From Aquabacterium humicola (GTDB lineage Bacteria; Pseudomonadota; Gammaproteobacteria; Burkholderiales; Burkholderiaceae_C): a DNA stretch of 64,000 nucleotides. The notes beneath the pieces were generated by a model. The model had not been told where the DNA came from, searched no databases, and saw only the letters and a list, made by a program, of their open reading frames with translations. Positions within the stretch are counted from its first letter, which is position 1; each line of letters opens with the position of its first letter. The translations under genes and the position numbers were made by a program. The stretch lies in contig NZ_JARGNB010000001.1 in NCBI RefSeq assembly GCF_030167915.1, forward strand, positions 2,232,001 through 2,296,000, given 5' to 3'. Below are positions 1-7,850 of this stretch, piece after piece.

Positions 1-776
1 CCGCCGGCAGCGTGACGATGGCCGGTCGCGACCTGAACGCGCTGAGCGCCACCGAGCTGCGCCGCGCGCGCGCCGACTTCCAGATGGTGTTCCAGGACCC
101 CTTCGGCTCGCTCGATCCGCGCCAGTCGGTCGGCCGCATCGTCGCCGAGCCGCTGGAAGCGCAGGGCGGCGTGCCGGCGGTGCAGCAGCGCACCCGCGCC
201 GCCGAGATGCTCGAGGCGGTCGGCCTGCGCGCGGCCGATGTCGCGAAGTACCCGCACGAGTTCTCCGGCGGCCAGCGCCAGCGCATCGCGATCGCGCGTG
301 CGCTGGTGACGAAGCCGAAGCTGATCGTCGCCGACGAGCCGGTCAGCGCGCTCGACGTCTCGGTGCAGGCGCAGGTGCTGAACCTGATGCAGGACCTGCA
401 GGACACGCTGGGCGTCACCTACCTCTTCATCAGCCACGACCTGGCGGTCGTCGACCTCGTGTGCGACGAGGTGATCGTGCTGTACCAGGGCCGCATCGTC
501 GAGCAGGGCGATCCGGACACGCTGTTCCGCGCCGCGGCGCATCCGTACACGCGGCTCCTGATGTCCGCGGTGCCGCAGGCACGCCCCGGTGCGCGACGCG
601 CCACGCGCATCCCGATCGAGCCGGTCGCCGCGCCGGGCGGCTGCAGCTTTGCGCCGCGCTGTGCGTTCAGGCAGGATCGTTGCCTCGCGGAGCCGCCGGC
701 GCTGCGCGCGGTGGGCGACGGTCATCGCGCTGCCTGCCACGAGGCGGAGCGCGTGCTGGACGCACTGCCTGCCTGA
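1..776 (+). CDS. Peptide ABC transporter ATP-binding protein (5' truncated)
   Basis: ATPase subunit of a peptide/nickel-type (Dpp/Opp) ABC importer, acting at the cytoplasmic face of the inner membrane. The reading frame is open to the window edge, so the N-terminus with the Walker A loop lies outside. Visible in order are the Q-loop region QMVFQDPFGSLDPR, the signature FSGGQRQRIAIARAL, Walker B LIVADEPVSALDVS and the H-loop ISHDLAVV. The C-terminal oligopeptide-transporter extension has the pattern C-SFAPR-C-AFRQDR-C. The binding-protein gene follows after about 40 bases, so the two are very likely one operon, with permease genes expected upstream of the window. The family is clear; the substrate (di- or oligopeptide, or another small molecule) cannot be read from the sequence. 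Confidence 0.93.
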   Translation, partial: AGSVTMAGRDLNALSATELRRARADFQMVFQDPFGSLDPRQSVGRIVAEPLEAQGGVPAVQQRTRAAEMLEAVGLRAADVAKYPHEFSGGQRQRIAIARALVTKPKLIVADEPVSALDVSVQAQVLNLMQDLQDTLGVTYLFISHDLAVVDLVCDEVIVLYQGRIVEQGDPDTLFRAAAHPYTRLLMSAVPQARPGARRATRIPIEPVAAPGGCSFAPRCAFRQDRCLAEPPALRAVGDGHRAACHEAERVLDALPA

Positions 777-818
777 TCACCGCCGACCCCACCCCGAACC
801 CATCCCAAGGAGCCGAGC

Positions 819-2318
819 ATGTCGTTGTCGATCGTCCGCCGTTCCCTTCTGGCCCTCGCGGCGGTCGCCGCGCTGGCCGCCGCCGTCGCACCGGCGCATG
901 CGCAGGCGCGCAAGGAGAGCGTCGTGCTCGGCATGGTGCTGGAGCCGCCGGGCCTCGACCCGACGATGGCGCCCGCCGCGGCGATCGGCGAGATCGTGCA
1001 CTACAACATCCTCGAAGGCCTCACGAAGATCAACGTCGACGGCAGCGTCACGCCGCTGCTGGCCACCGAGTGGTCGAGCGACCCCGACGGCAAGCTCTAC
1101 ACCTTCAAGCTGCGCAAGGGCGTCACCTTCCAGGACGGCACGCCCTTCGATTCGGCGACCGTGAAGTGGACCTTCGAGCGCGCGAAAGCCGAGGGCTCGA
1201 CGAACAAGGCGAAGAAGGCGGTGTTCGACAACCTGTCGTCGATCGCCACGCCCGATGCGCACACCGTGATCCTGACGCTGAACAACCCGGACGCGACGCT
1301 GCCCTTCCGCCTCGGCGAGAACACCGCGGTGATCCTGTCGCCGAAGAGCGCGGCGAGCACTGCGACGCAGCCGGTCGGCACCGGGCCCTTCAAGTTCGAG
1401 ACCTGGCAGAAGGGCTCGTCGGTGACGCTGGCGAAGTGGGACGGCTACCGCGACGCGGCCAAGGTGCCGCTCAAGCGCGTGAGCTTCCGCTTCATCAACG
1501 ACCCGGCGGCGCAGGTCGCGGCGCTGCTGGCCGGCGACATCGATGGCGTGCCGCGTTTCGCCGCGTTCCAGAACCTGAAGCAGTTCCAGGCCGACAAGCG
1601 CTTCACGGTCGAGATCGGCTCGACCGCCGGCAAGGGCCAGCTGACGATCAACAACAAGAAGAAGCCCTTCGACGATGTGCGCGTGCGGCGCGCGATCATG
1701 CATGCGATCGACCGCCAGGCCTTCATCGACGGCGTGCTCGAAGGCCTGGCCAAGCCGATCGGCAGCCATGCCGCGCCGACCGACGCGGGGTATGTCGACC
1801 TGACCGGCGTCTACCCGTACAACCCGGAGAAGGCCAAGGCGCTGCTGAAGGAGGCCGGCGTCGCGACGCCGCTGAACGTCACGCTGACCTTGCCGCCACC
1901 GCAGTACGCGCGCAAGGGCGGCGAGGTGGTGGCCGCGATGCTCGCCAAGGTGGGCATCGTCGCGAAGATCGAGAACGTCGAGTGGGCGCAGTGGCTCTCG
2001 GGCCCCTTCAAGGGCAACTTCGACCTGACGATCATCAACCACGTCGAGCCGCTGGACTACATGCAGTACGCCAACCCCGCGTACTACTGGGGTTATGACA
2101 GCAAGGCCTTCAACGCGCTCGCCAAGCAGCGTGCCGAAGCGCCGAAGGCGCAGCAGACCAAGCTCTACGGCGACATCCAGCGCCAGCTGACGACCGACGC
2201 GGTCAACGCGTGGATCTTCAACCCGTCGCAGGTGGCGGTGGCGAAGAAGGGGCTGAAGGGCCTGTGGGCCAGCTCGCCGATCTTCGCCAACGACATGGCG
2301 GCGGTGCGTTGGGAATGA
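819..2318 (+). CDS. ABC transporter substrate-binding protein, family 5
   Basis: Periplasmic solute-binding protein of 499 residues, the usual length for the SBP_bac_5 (peptide/nickel) family. It begins with a Sec signal (RRSLLALAAVAALAAAVAPAHAQ, cleavage probably after AHA near residue 28). The mature start ESVVLGMVLEPPGLDPT and the blocks YNILEGLTKI, WSSDPDGKLYTFKLRKGVTF and DVRVRRAIMHAIDR are typical of the family. An AAGGAG-like ribosome site (caaggagccgagc) lies just before the ATG. It is downstream of the ATPase gene and upstream of an amidase, which suggests import of a peptide- or amide-like compound followed by cytoplasmic hydrolysis. That substrate link is inference from position only. 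Confidence 0.92.
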   Translation: MSLSIVRRSLLALAAVAALAAAVAPAHAQARKESVVLGMVLEPPGLDPTMAPAAAIGEIVHYNILEGLTKINVDGSVTPLLATEWSSDPDGKLYTFKLRKGVTFQDGTPFDSATVKWTFERAKAEGSTNKAKKAVFDNLSSIATPDAHTVILTLNNPDATLPFRLGENTAVILSPKSAASTATQPVGTGPFKFETWQKGSSVTLAKWDGYRDAAKVPLKRVSFRFINDPAAQVAALLAGDIDGVPRFAAFQNLKQFQADKRFTVEIGSTAGKGQLTINNKKKPFDDVRVRRAIMHAIDRQAFIDGVLEGLAKPIGSHAAPTDAGYVDLTGVYPYNPEKAKALLKEAGVATPLNVTLTLPPPQYARKGGEVVAAMLAKVGIVAKIENVEWAQWLSGPFKGNFDLTIINHVEPLDYMQYANPAYYWGYDSKAFNALAKQRAEAPKAQQTKLYGDIQRQLTTDAVNAWIFNPSQVAVAKKGLKGLWASSPIFANDMAAVRWE

Positions 2319-2384
2319 GCCTGCGCCCGGCCGCCCGAAGCAGGCTCGGACGGGCTGGTCCTAACGGCCCAGCCGTTCGCCAGG

Positions 2385-2411
2385 CGTCGCTGGTCCACCG
2401 GACCAGCGACG
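2385..2411. terminator. Perfect 12-bp hairpin between the binding-protein and amidase genes
   Basis: CGTCGCTGGTCC at 2385-2396 pairs exactly with GGACCAGCGACG at 2400-2411 around a 3-base loop. There is no T-run on either side, so a simple intrinsic terminator is uncertain. It could be an RNA-stabilising or attenuating hairpin within the operon. A GC-rich CCCCCTCGGGGGG motif follows at about 2425-2440. Confidence 0.45.
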
Positions 2412-2463
2412 TCCCGGCTCACCCCCCTCGGGGGGACCGCGCGGAACGCGCGAAGGGGGCAAC

Positions 2464-3846
2464 ATGACGGCGCTGCATGCGCTGAGCGTCGGCGAGCTGG
2501 CGCGTGCATTCGCTGCGCGCGAGCTGTCGCCGGTGGAAGCGACGCAAGCCGTCATCGCGCAGATCGAGCGCCGCGAGCCCGCGCTCTGCGCGCTCTACCA
2601 CTTCGATCCCGACGCCGCGCTGGCGCAGGCCCGCGCCAGCGAGCAGCGCTGGCAACGTGGCGAGCCGCTGTCGCCGATCGACGGCGTGCCTGGCACGCTG
2701 AAGGAGAACATCGCCACCCGCGGCTGCCCGGTGCCGGCCGGCACCGCGGCCACCGAGCTGGTGCCCGCGGCCGACGACGCGCCGCCCGCCGCGCGCTGGA
2801 AGGAAGCCGGCCTGGTGCTGCTGGCGAAGACGACGATGCCCGACTGGGGCATGCTGTCCTCGGGCCTGTCGAGCTTCCACAAGCTGGCCCGCAACCCGTG
2901 GGACCTGACGAAGAACCCGGGCGGGTCGAGTGCCGGCGCCGCGGCCGCTGCGGCCGCGGGTTATGGCCCGCTGCATGTCGGCACCGACATCGGCGGCTCG
3001 ATCCGGCTGCCGGCCGGCTGGTGCGGGCTCGTCGGCCTGAAGCCCAGCCTCGGCCGCATCCCGATCAAGCCGCCGTACGCCGGGCGCGTCGCCGGGCCGA
3101 TGACGCGCTCGGTCGAGGATGCCGCGTGGTTGATGACGGTGCTGACGCGGCCCGACTGGCGCGACACGATGAGCCTGCCGTACCAGAGCATCCCGTGGCT
3201 GCAGCTGGACCGCGACGTGCGCGGCCTGAAGCTCGGCCTGCAGCTCGACGCCGGCTGGGGCCTGGACGTCGAGCCGGAAACCCGCGCCGTCATCGAAGCC
3301 GCGGCGCGCGCCTTCGAGGCCGCCGGCGCGATCGTCGAACCACTCGCACCGTTCAGCACGCGGGCGATGATCGACGGCATGGACCGCTTCTGGCGCATGC
3401 GCAGCTGGATGGACCTGAATGCGTTGCCGCGTGAGCGCGCCGAGCGTGTGCTGCCGTACATCTGCGACTGGGTGGCGGCCGGCGCCACGCTGACCGGCAG
3501 CGACGTCTTCAACGGCTACAGCGCGATGGGCGCGTTCCGCGAGGCCGCGGTCAACGCCACGCAGCCGTACGACTTCGTGCTGTCGCCGGTCAGCCCGGTG
3601 CCGAGCTTTCCGGCCGAGTGGGCGAGCCCGATCAACGATCCGCTGCGGCCGTTCGAGCACATTGCCTTCACGCTGCCCTACAACATGAGCGAGCAGCCGG
3701 CGGTGTCGGTGCATGCGGGCTTCACGACGGGCGGATTGCCGATCGGGCTGCAGATCGCCGGCCGGCGGCATGACGACCTCGGCGTGCTGCAGATGGCTCG
3801 GGCGTGGGAGGAGATGCGACCGGCGATGCGCGACTGGCCGATGTAG
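2464..3846 (+). CDS. Amidase (amidase-signature family)
   Basis: Amidase-signature hydrolase of 460 residues, expected in the cytoplasm and expected to cleave a carboxamide or amide bond. The Ser-cisSer-Lys triad is complete: Lys80 in GTLKENIATRG, cis-Ser155 in NPGGSSAGA and nucleophile Ser179 in GTDIGGSIRLPAG. The 24-residue spacing between the serines is the family norm. The start ATG follows the run gaagggggcaac, which contains a plausible ribosome site. It lies 145 bases after the peptide-type binding protein and may share its transcript through the hairpin at 2385-2411. The specific substrate is not predictable; family members act on aliphatic and aromatic amides, allophanate, Glu-tRNA and peptide amides. 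Confidence 0.92.
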   Translation: MTALHALSVGELARAFAARELSPVEATQAVIAQIERREPALCALYHFDPDAALAQARASEQRWQRGEPLSPIDGVPGTLKENIATRGCPVPAGTAATELVPAADDAPPAARWKEAGLVLLAKTTMPDWGMLSSGLSSFHKLARNPWDLTKNPGGSSAGAAAAAAAGYGPLHVGTDIGGSIRLPAGWCGLVGLKPSLGRIPIKPPYAGRVAGPMTRSVEDAAWLMTVLTRPDWRDTMSLPYQSIPWLQLDRDVRGLKLGLQLDAGWGLDVEPETRAVIEAAARAFEAAGAIVEPLAPFSTRAMIDGMDRFWRMRSWMDLNALPRERAERVLPYICDWVAAGATLTGSDVFNGYSAMGAFREAAVNATQPYDFVLSPVSPVPSFPAEWASPINDPLRPFEHIAFTLPYNMSEQPAVSVHAGFTTGGLPIGLQIAGRRHDDLGVLQMARAWEEMRPAMRDWPM

Positions 3847-3847
3847 T

Positions 3848-4095
3848 TCATCTGCGTCCGCCGTGCTGTCGTACTTCACGCTCGGCGATCTCGCGCAGCG
3901 ACACCCATGGGCATCGACGCATAAACTCGGTCAACTTCTCGATTGCTGCCGGCCCCCCTTCGGCGCACTCGCCGTTGAGCATCAGCAGCGTATCCCCGAG
4001 CGCTCGACTCCAGTCCCTATCGCTATCCCTCAATCCGTAGATCCACGTTGGGAAGTCTTCAGCAGCCAAGTCTTCTGGTACCAATTGGGTAGGTA
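3848..4095 (-). pseudogene. 3' part of a small gene split by the IS element
   Basis: This carries the last ~80 codons of a small unidentified protein, from TQLVPEDLAAEDFPTW to the end REVRQHGGRR. The 5' part lies on the other side of the IS (5583-5715). Removing the IS and one copy of TAGGTA joins the parts in the same frame (...DQCVP + TQLVPE...), giving an uninterrupted 124-codon frame. The gene is the last member of the minus-strand RHS/YD array and converges on the amidase, with its stop one base past the amidase stop. The product is soluble-looking and acidic, with no recognised domain. From position it could be a third immunity-type protein, but that is only an inference. Confidence 0.6.
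4090..4095. repeat. Target-site duplication, left copy (TAGGTA)
   Basis: TAGGTA directly before the left inverted repeat of the IS; the identical hexamer is at 5583-5588 directly after the right inverted repeat. Confidence 0.75.
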
Positions 4096-5582
4096 GTCGG
4101 TCCTGAAGAACGCCGCTGAGCCCCGTGTCTCCTCGTGATGAGGGCGATTTCCGATGGTGGAGTTTGCAGGAATCGAGTGCAATGGGCTCAATTCCTTGCA
4201 ATATGAGCGGGAGTGCTGATGGGCCCGAAGCCACCTGGGGAGTCGAGCGATCAGGACCTGTTCCGAACGGAACTGGTCAACCTGATCAACCAAAAGCACG
4301 AGCTGGTGAGGCTCGCAGCGCTGATCGACTGGGAGGTCTTCGCGCAGCAGTGGGGGCCGAAGTTCGAGACAACGACGGGTCGGCCGGCGCTGTCCACACG
4401 CTTGATGGCCTCGCTGCTGTACCTGAAGCACGTCTACGCCCTCAGCGACGAGCAGGTCTGCGAGCGCTGGGTCGAGAACCCGTACTACCAGCACTTCAGC
4501 GGCGAGCGGTACTTCCAGCACGAGTTGCCGTGTGATCCGTCGAGCCTCGTGCGCTGGCGTCAGCGCATCGGCGAGGAAGGCTGCGAGTGGCTGCTCGAAC
4601 ACAGCATCGAGGCTGCGCGCAAAGCAGGCGTCATCAAGAGCGAGAGCCTTCGGACGATCGTGGTCGACACGACGGTGCAGCCCAAGGCTATCGCGCATCC
4701 GACCGACAGCCGACTGCTCAATCGCGCCCGCGAGCACCTGGTGGCCGCCGCGAAAGGCGCTGGCATCGCACTTCGCCAGAGCTACGCACGCGTAGGCAAG
4801 GCCGCCGAGCGCCAGGCTGGCCGGTACGCTCACGCAAAGCAGTGGAAGCGCATGCGTCGCGAGATTCGAAGGCTGCGGACCTGGCTGGGCCGAGTCATTC
4901 GCGACGTCAAGCGCAAGGCGATCGAGCCTTCAACAGATCTGCGGCGCAAGCTCGAACTTGCTCAGCGTCTGCATGCCCAACAACGCGACGGGAAGAACAA
5001 GCTGTACGCGCTGCACGCCCCGGAGGTCGAGTGCCTGGCCAAAGGCAAGGCAAGAACCCCGTACGAGTTCGGCGTCAAGGTGTCGCTGGCAGTCACGGCC
5101 AGGGAAGGCCTGGTGGTGGGCATGCGCTCCATGCCCGGTTCACCGTACGACGGCCACACCCTGGGCGACCAACTCGAGCAAGTCGAGATCTTGACCGGCG
5201 CGCAGCCGTCCATGGTGCTGGCCGATCGCGGCTACCGCGGCGTGCAAGCTCCCGAGGGGACGCAGCTGCTGCTCAGCCACACCCGGCGCCTACCACCACG
5301 ACTGAAGCGGCTGCTCAAGCGGCGTCAGGCGATCGAGCCGGTCATCGGGCACATGAAGGCCGACGGACTACTGGACAAGAATTGGCTCAAGGGCGCGCTC
5401 GGCGACGCCATGCACGCGCTGCTGTGCGGCGCCGGGCACAACCTGAGGCTCGTGCTGGCGCACCTGCGGGTGCTTCCGTTCCTCGTTGCCGTACTCGTTC
5501 GGCATCTATGGACGCTCATATCGCCGGGAAGCCTGCTCGCTCCGGCCACCGCCAGACGCTAAGCAGGTTGTTCAGGACCGAC
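4096..5582 (+). mobile_element. IS5-like insertion sequence, 1,487 bp
   Basis: The ends are imperfect inverted repeats. The left end 4096-4111 (gtcggtcctgaagaac) matches the reverse complement of the right end 5567-5582 at 15 of 16 bases. A TAGGTA direct repeat flanks both ends. The element holds one transposase gene, and the internal open frame is intact. It interrupts a small minus-strand gene precisely, and the target duplication preserves the frame needed to rebuild it. The intact transposase, near-perfect ends and intact duplication suggest a fairly recent insertion. The IS family is inferred from the transposase; a 6-bp duplication is longer than the 4 bp usual for the classic IS5 subgroup, so subgroup is open. 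Confidence 0.85.
4219..5562 (+). CDS. IS5-like DDE transposase
   Basis: Transposase of 447 residues. The N-terminal DUF772-type region has LIDWEVFAQQWGPKF, STRLMASLLYLKHVYALSD and LPCDPSSLVRWRQRIGEEG. The DDE catalytic domain follows: first Asp in IVVDTTVQPKAIAHPTDS, second Asp in MVLADRGYRG, and Glu in RRQAIEPVIGHMK. A basic stretch (residues ~190-240) lies between the first and second Asp. ATG at 4219 is preferred because GGGAG lies about five bases upstream; an in-frame GTG at 4213 would add two residues. There is no frameshift or internal stop, so the enzyme may be active. The closest IS name needs a search. Confidence 0.9.
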   Translation: MGPKPPGESSDQDLFRTELVNLINQKHELVRLAALIDWEVFAQQWGPKFETTTGRPALSTRLMASLLYLKHVYALSDEQVCERWVENPYYQHFSGERYFQHELPCDPSSLVRWRQRIGEEGCEWLLEHSIEAARKAGVIKSESLRTIVVDTTVQPKAIAHPTDSRLLNRAREHLVAAAKGAGIALRQSYARVGKAAERQAGRYAHAKQWKRMRREIRRLRTWLGRVIRDVKRKAIEPSTDLRRKLELAQRLHAQQRDGKNKLYALHAPEVECLAKGKARTPYEFGVKVSLAVTAREGLVVGMRSMPGSPYDGHTLGDQLEQVEILTGAQPSMVLADRGYRGVQAPEGTQLLLSHTRRLPPRLKRLLKRRQAIEPVIGHMKADGLLDKNWLKGALGDAMHALLCGAGHNLRLVLAHLRVLPFLVAVLVRHLWTLISPGSLLAPATARR

Positions 5583-5588
5583 TAGGTA
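5567..5588. repeat. Right inverted repeat of the IS and right target duplication
   Basis: 5567-5582 (gttgttcaggaccgac) is the right inverted repeat, followed at 5583-5588 by TAGGTA, identical to 4090-4095. Confidence 0.75.
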
Positions 5589-5715
5589 CGCACTGATCTA
5601 CCAACTGAGCGAGAAGATTTCGATTCTCCACGCTGAAGCGAGCGATCAACTCAGAGCGAGGCCGCTTCGCCATGCGACGAAGCCACCCTACAAGCCTGTC
5701 TTGCGCTCTGCCCAT
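5583..5715 (-). pseudogene. 5' part of the small gene split by the IS element
   Basis: This encodes the first ~44 residues of the interrupted protein (MGRAQDRLVGWLRRMAKRPR, continuing to NLLAQLVDQCVP) before the IS. The ATG at 5715 is preceded by GAAGGAC at good ribosome-site spacing; a second in-frame ATG lies at 5673. After the insertion the frame continues only two or three codons into the IS and stops at 5572. It lies about 100 bases downstream of the small membrane-protein gene on the same strand, so the intact gene was probably the last one of the RHS array transcript. Function is not recognised. Confidence 0.55.
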
Positions 5716-5821
5716 CCAAGTCCTTCGAACGAGGCCCTCCGCCGCGCGGCCTGAAAGCAGTTTGGCTGTTCCGCGTCCGCTTCGCGCTAGTGATCCTGAA
5801 AGATTACGACTCCTCGCCTGA

Positions 5822-6055
5822 TCAACTCGCCCTAAGCAAGAATAGGCCACGGATGAACCAGAAGAAGCCGAGTGCTGCGCAGGCGACAGCAAAGACGCTC
5901 GACCCGTCGTTGACAACGTCGACGATGCCAACTGTGAAGAACAATACGCCATAGCCAACATCAATTTGCCACCGTCGCCTCGTCATCGTGATCAAGTCAA
6001 GAACGACTCGGACCGCGATGGCCACCAAGAGTACCGTCTGCACCTTAGCGATCAT
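5822..6055 (-). CDS. Small membrane protein, candidate RHS immunity protein
   Basis: A 77-residue hydrophobic protein with about three predicted membrane segments: VQTVLLVAIAVRVVLDLI, VGYGVLFFTVGIVDVV and VFAVACAALGFFWFIRGLFL. The ATG at 6055 overlaps the end of the displaced RHS cassette by 11 bases (ATGATCGCTAA), so translation of the two is probably coupled. Immunity proteins of RHS/polymorphic toxins typically sit immediately after the toxin tip, and small membrane proteins are common among them. No homologue is recognised from the sequence alone, so the immunity role is inferred from gene order. A longer in-frame reading up to 6241 exists but overlaps the RHS frame and is unlikely. Confidence 0.6.
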   Translation of the reverse strand: MIAKVQTVLLVAIAVRVVLDLITMTRRRWQIDVGYGVLFFTVGIVDVVNDGSSVFAVACAALGFFWFIRGLFLLRAS

Positions 6056-7494
6056 CCGGGAAGTAGCCGAACTCAGGCAGGGCGGGCACTCTTTCTTTGG
6101 CGGCAGGCTCGCATGGGTCAGCAGGCTTGCAGGCCTTTTTGCACGCAAGGTAGATCCCCGCATTGCATCCGACGTAAGCCGCGCCCTTGCCCCAGAATCC
6201 GCCAGGAGCCCGCACCGCTCCCTTGCAGGCCTGCCCTGCAATCAGGTTGCACTTGGCCTGACACTTCATCTCTTCGCTGAGCGGTGCTTCGACCGCTCGC
6301 AGAGGTATGTCGATATTCTGATGATCCGGAAAGACCACCTTGATCAGCTCAACGGCGGGGTCTAGAGAGTTGCCAATCGCACCAGGACTGCTGTCGAGCA
6401 ACCCCAGTGGATCAATCTTGAACGCTGGAGCTCCGCCAACATACGTGTAGAAATTCGATCCTCCAGCCAAGTCAATCGGATCCTCCGACACAAACCGCTG
6501 CAGCGCCACAGAATAGAACCGATTCCGATAGTAGTAAAGCGACGCCAGCGGAGCCGTGGCCTGGTTCCCCGTCGCACTGGCCGCCTCGTTCTCCCGCCCC
6601 GTGTACTGGTAGGGGATATCGCTGACGGGCTGCCCGGCCGGCGTGGTCTGCGTCGTGCGCCCGAAGGGTTCGTAGCCGAAGCTTGCCTGCACCACCTGGT
6701 CCGCCTTCGTCACCATCAGCGTGGAGCCCAGCGCGTCGGTCAGCAGGCTGGTCAGCAGCGGCGCCGTGGCGCTGGGGTTGGCCGGGTTGCGCGGCAGGTT
6801 GCTGTCTGATCCGTTGGGCGCCACCGCGCGCAGGTAGCGCTCGTCCAGCGCCAGGCCGTTGAGCACGTTGGCCTTGTAGTTGGTCTTGCCCGCGTTCGCG
6901 CTGGCCGCGTTCAGCTCCTGCACCACGTTCCAGCCATCGTGCAGGAAGCCCGTCACCGTCGACCCAACAGTGCGCGAGATGCGCCGGCCGGCCGGGTCGT
7001 AGCCGTAGCTCGCCACCAGCGGCCCCGTGACGGTGCCTTGGCGGATCTCGGTCAACTGGTTGCGGCTGTTCCACAGGTAGGCATGGCTGCCGTCGCGGGT
7101 CAGGTTGCCATTGGCGTCGTAGCTGATCGACGGCGCTCCCGCGCCTCCCCACGCGGTGAGCTGGTTGTTGGCGTTGTGGGTGGCCGTGGTCACGTCGCTG
7201 GGCAGCTGCGTGTTGGCCAGGCTGCCCGAGACGCTGGTGCGCCGGCCCGCCTTGTCGTAGCCGTAGACCAGGTCGCCGATCACCGACTGGTCGGCGCGCT
7301 TGTAGCTGATGCTCGTCAGCCGGCTCGCGTTGTCGTAGCCGTAGGTCATCGTGATGCCGTTGGCCAGCGTCACCTTGGTGCGGCGGTCGGCTTCGTCGTA
7401 GTCCAGGGTGATGGTCTGGGCCACGTTGCCGTTGACCGCGCCCGCGGCCTGCCGGATCTGGCGCAGGCGGCCTGCCGGGTCGTAGGTGTAGCTC
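6045..7494 (-). pseudogene. Displaced RHS C-terminal cassette with alternative Cys-rich tip
   Basis: A 5'-truncated RHS gene. From 7494 to 6435 it repeats the YD-repeat/RHS-core end of the large gene (8246-9305). Then, after the DPLGL boundary motif, it diverges into a different tip of about 110 residues. That tip is cysteine-rich (CQAKCNLIAGQACKG, GCNAGIYLACKKACKPADPC). It has no signal peptide or N-terminal half; the homology stops abruptly at 7494/7495, seven bases before the preceding small gene ends. An internal ATG at 7424 (MAQTITLDYDEADR) could start a 459-residue product, but there is no reason to think it is exported. It fits the orphan rhsCT modules known from other RHS loci, which serve as a store of alternative tips. 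Confidence 0.75.
6435..7494 (-). repeat. 1,060-bp direct repeat, downstream copy
   Basis: Matches 8246-9305 base for base at a constant offset of 1,811 with no net insertion or deletion. I count about 39 mismatches by eye, roughly 96% identity. It encodes the last YD repeats and RHS core. Confidence 0.9.
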
Positions 7495-7502
7495 GCAACT
7501 CC

Positions 7503-7850
7503 TCATGAGAACTGAGGCAGGTCGACTTGGCGATGGTTGCAATCAAAGACGCGCGAGGCGATGTACGAGAGCCCGTGCTCGATTGCGAACCGATACGCCG
7601 CAGCATGCTCTTCACCGGGCAGAAACGCCGAACCATCGGTCTCCTTCGGCAAATAGATGAAGCTTCTGAACTGGCACCCCAGTTCCGCACAGACGTCTGA
7701 GGCCGCAGCACTCGCGTAGATGTCGTCGATCGCCCTGACGTAGACGTGAAGGATGAGATTTGCAGCACGCGCGTGGACGCCATTTGGATCCGTCTTGTTC
7801 GTTGGGTCCGCTGCCGACAAGCTAACGTAGTAGAGCTTCTCGCCGTTCAT
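7503..7850 (-). CDS. Candidate immunity protein for the main RHS tip
   Basis: A 115-residue soluble-looking protein (MNGEKLYYVSLSAADPTN ... CNHRQVDLPQFS). The ATG at 7850 overlaps the stop of the large RHS gene as ATGA, the classic translational-coupling arrangement; an ATG three codons upstream at 7859 is also possible. It contains no signal peptide or membrane segment. Position directly after a variable RHS tip, with coupled translation, is the standard layout of toxin-immunity pairs. Its family is not recognised, and if the tip is not toxic the gene may have another role. The gene ends seven bases before the breakpoint of the duplicated RHS cassette, so cassette and gene probably arrived by successive insertions. 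Confidence 0.6.
   Translation of the reverse strand: MNGEKLYYVSLSAADPTNKTDPNGVHARAANLILHVYVRAIDDIYASAAASDVCAELGCQFRSFIYLPKETDGSAFLPGEEHAAAYRFAIEHGLSYIASRVFDCNHRQVDLPQFS

Noticed and set aside
4030-4833. A 267-codon minus-strand frame across the start of the IS transposase
   Set aside because: Antisense to a conserved DDE transposase; only its last part coincides by chance with the interrupted small gene region in another frame.
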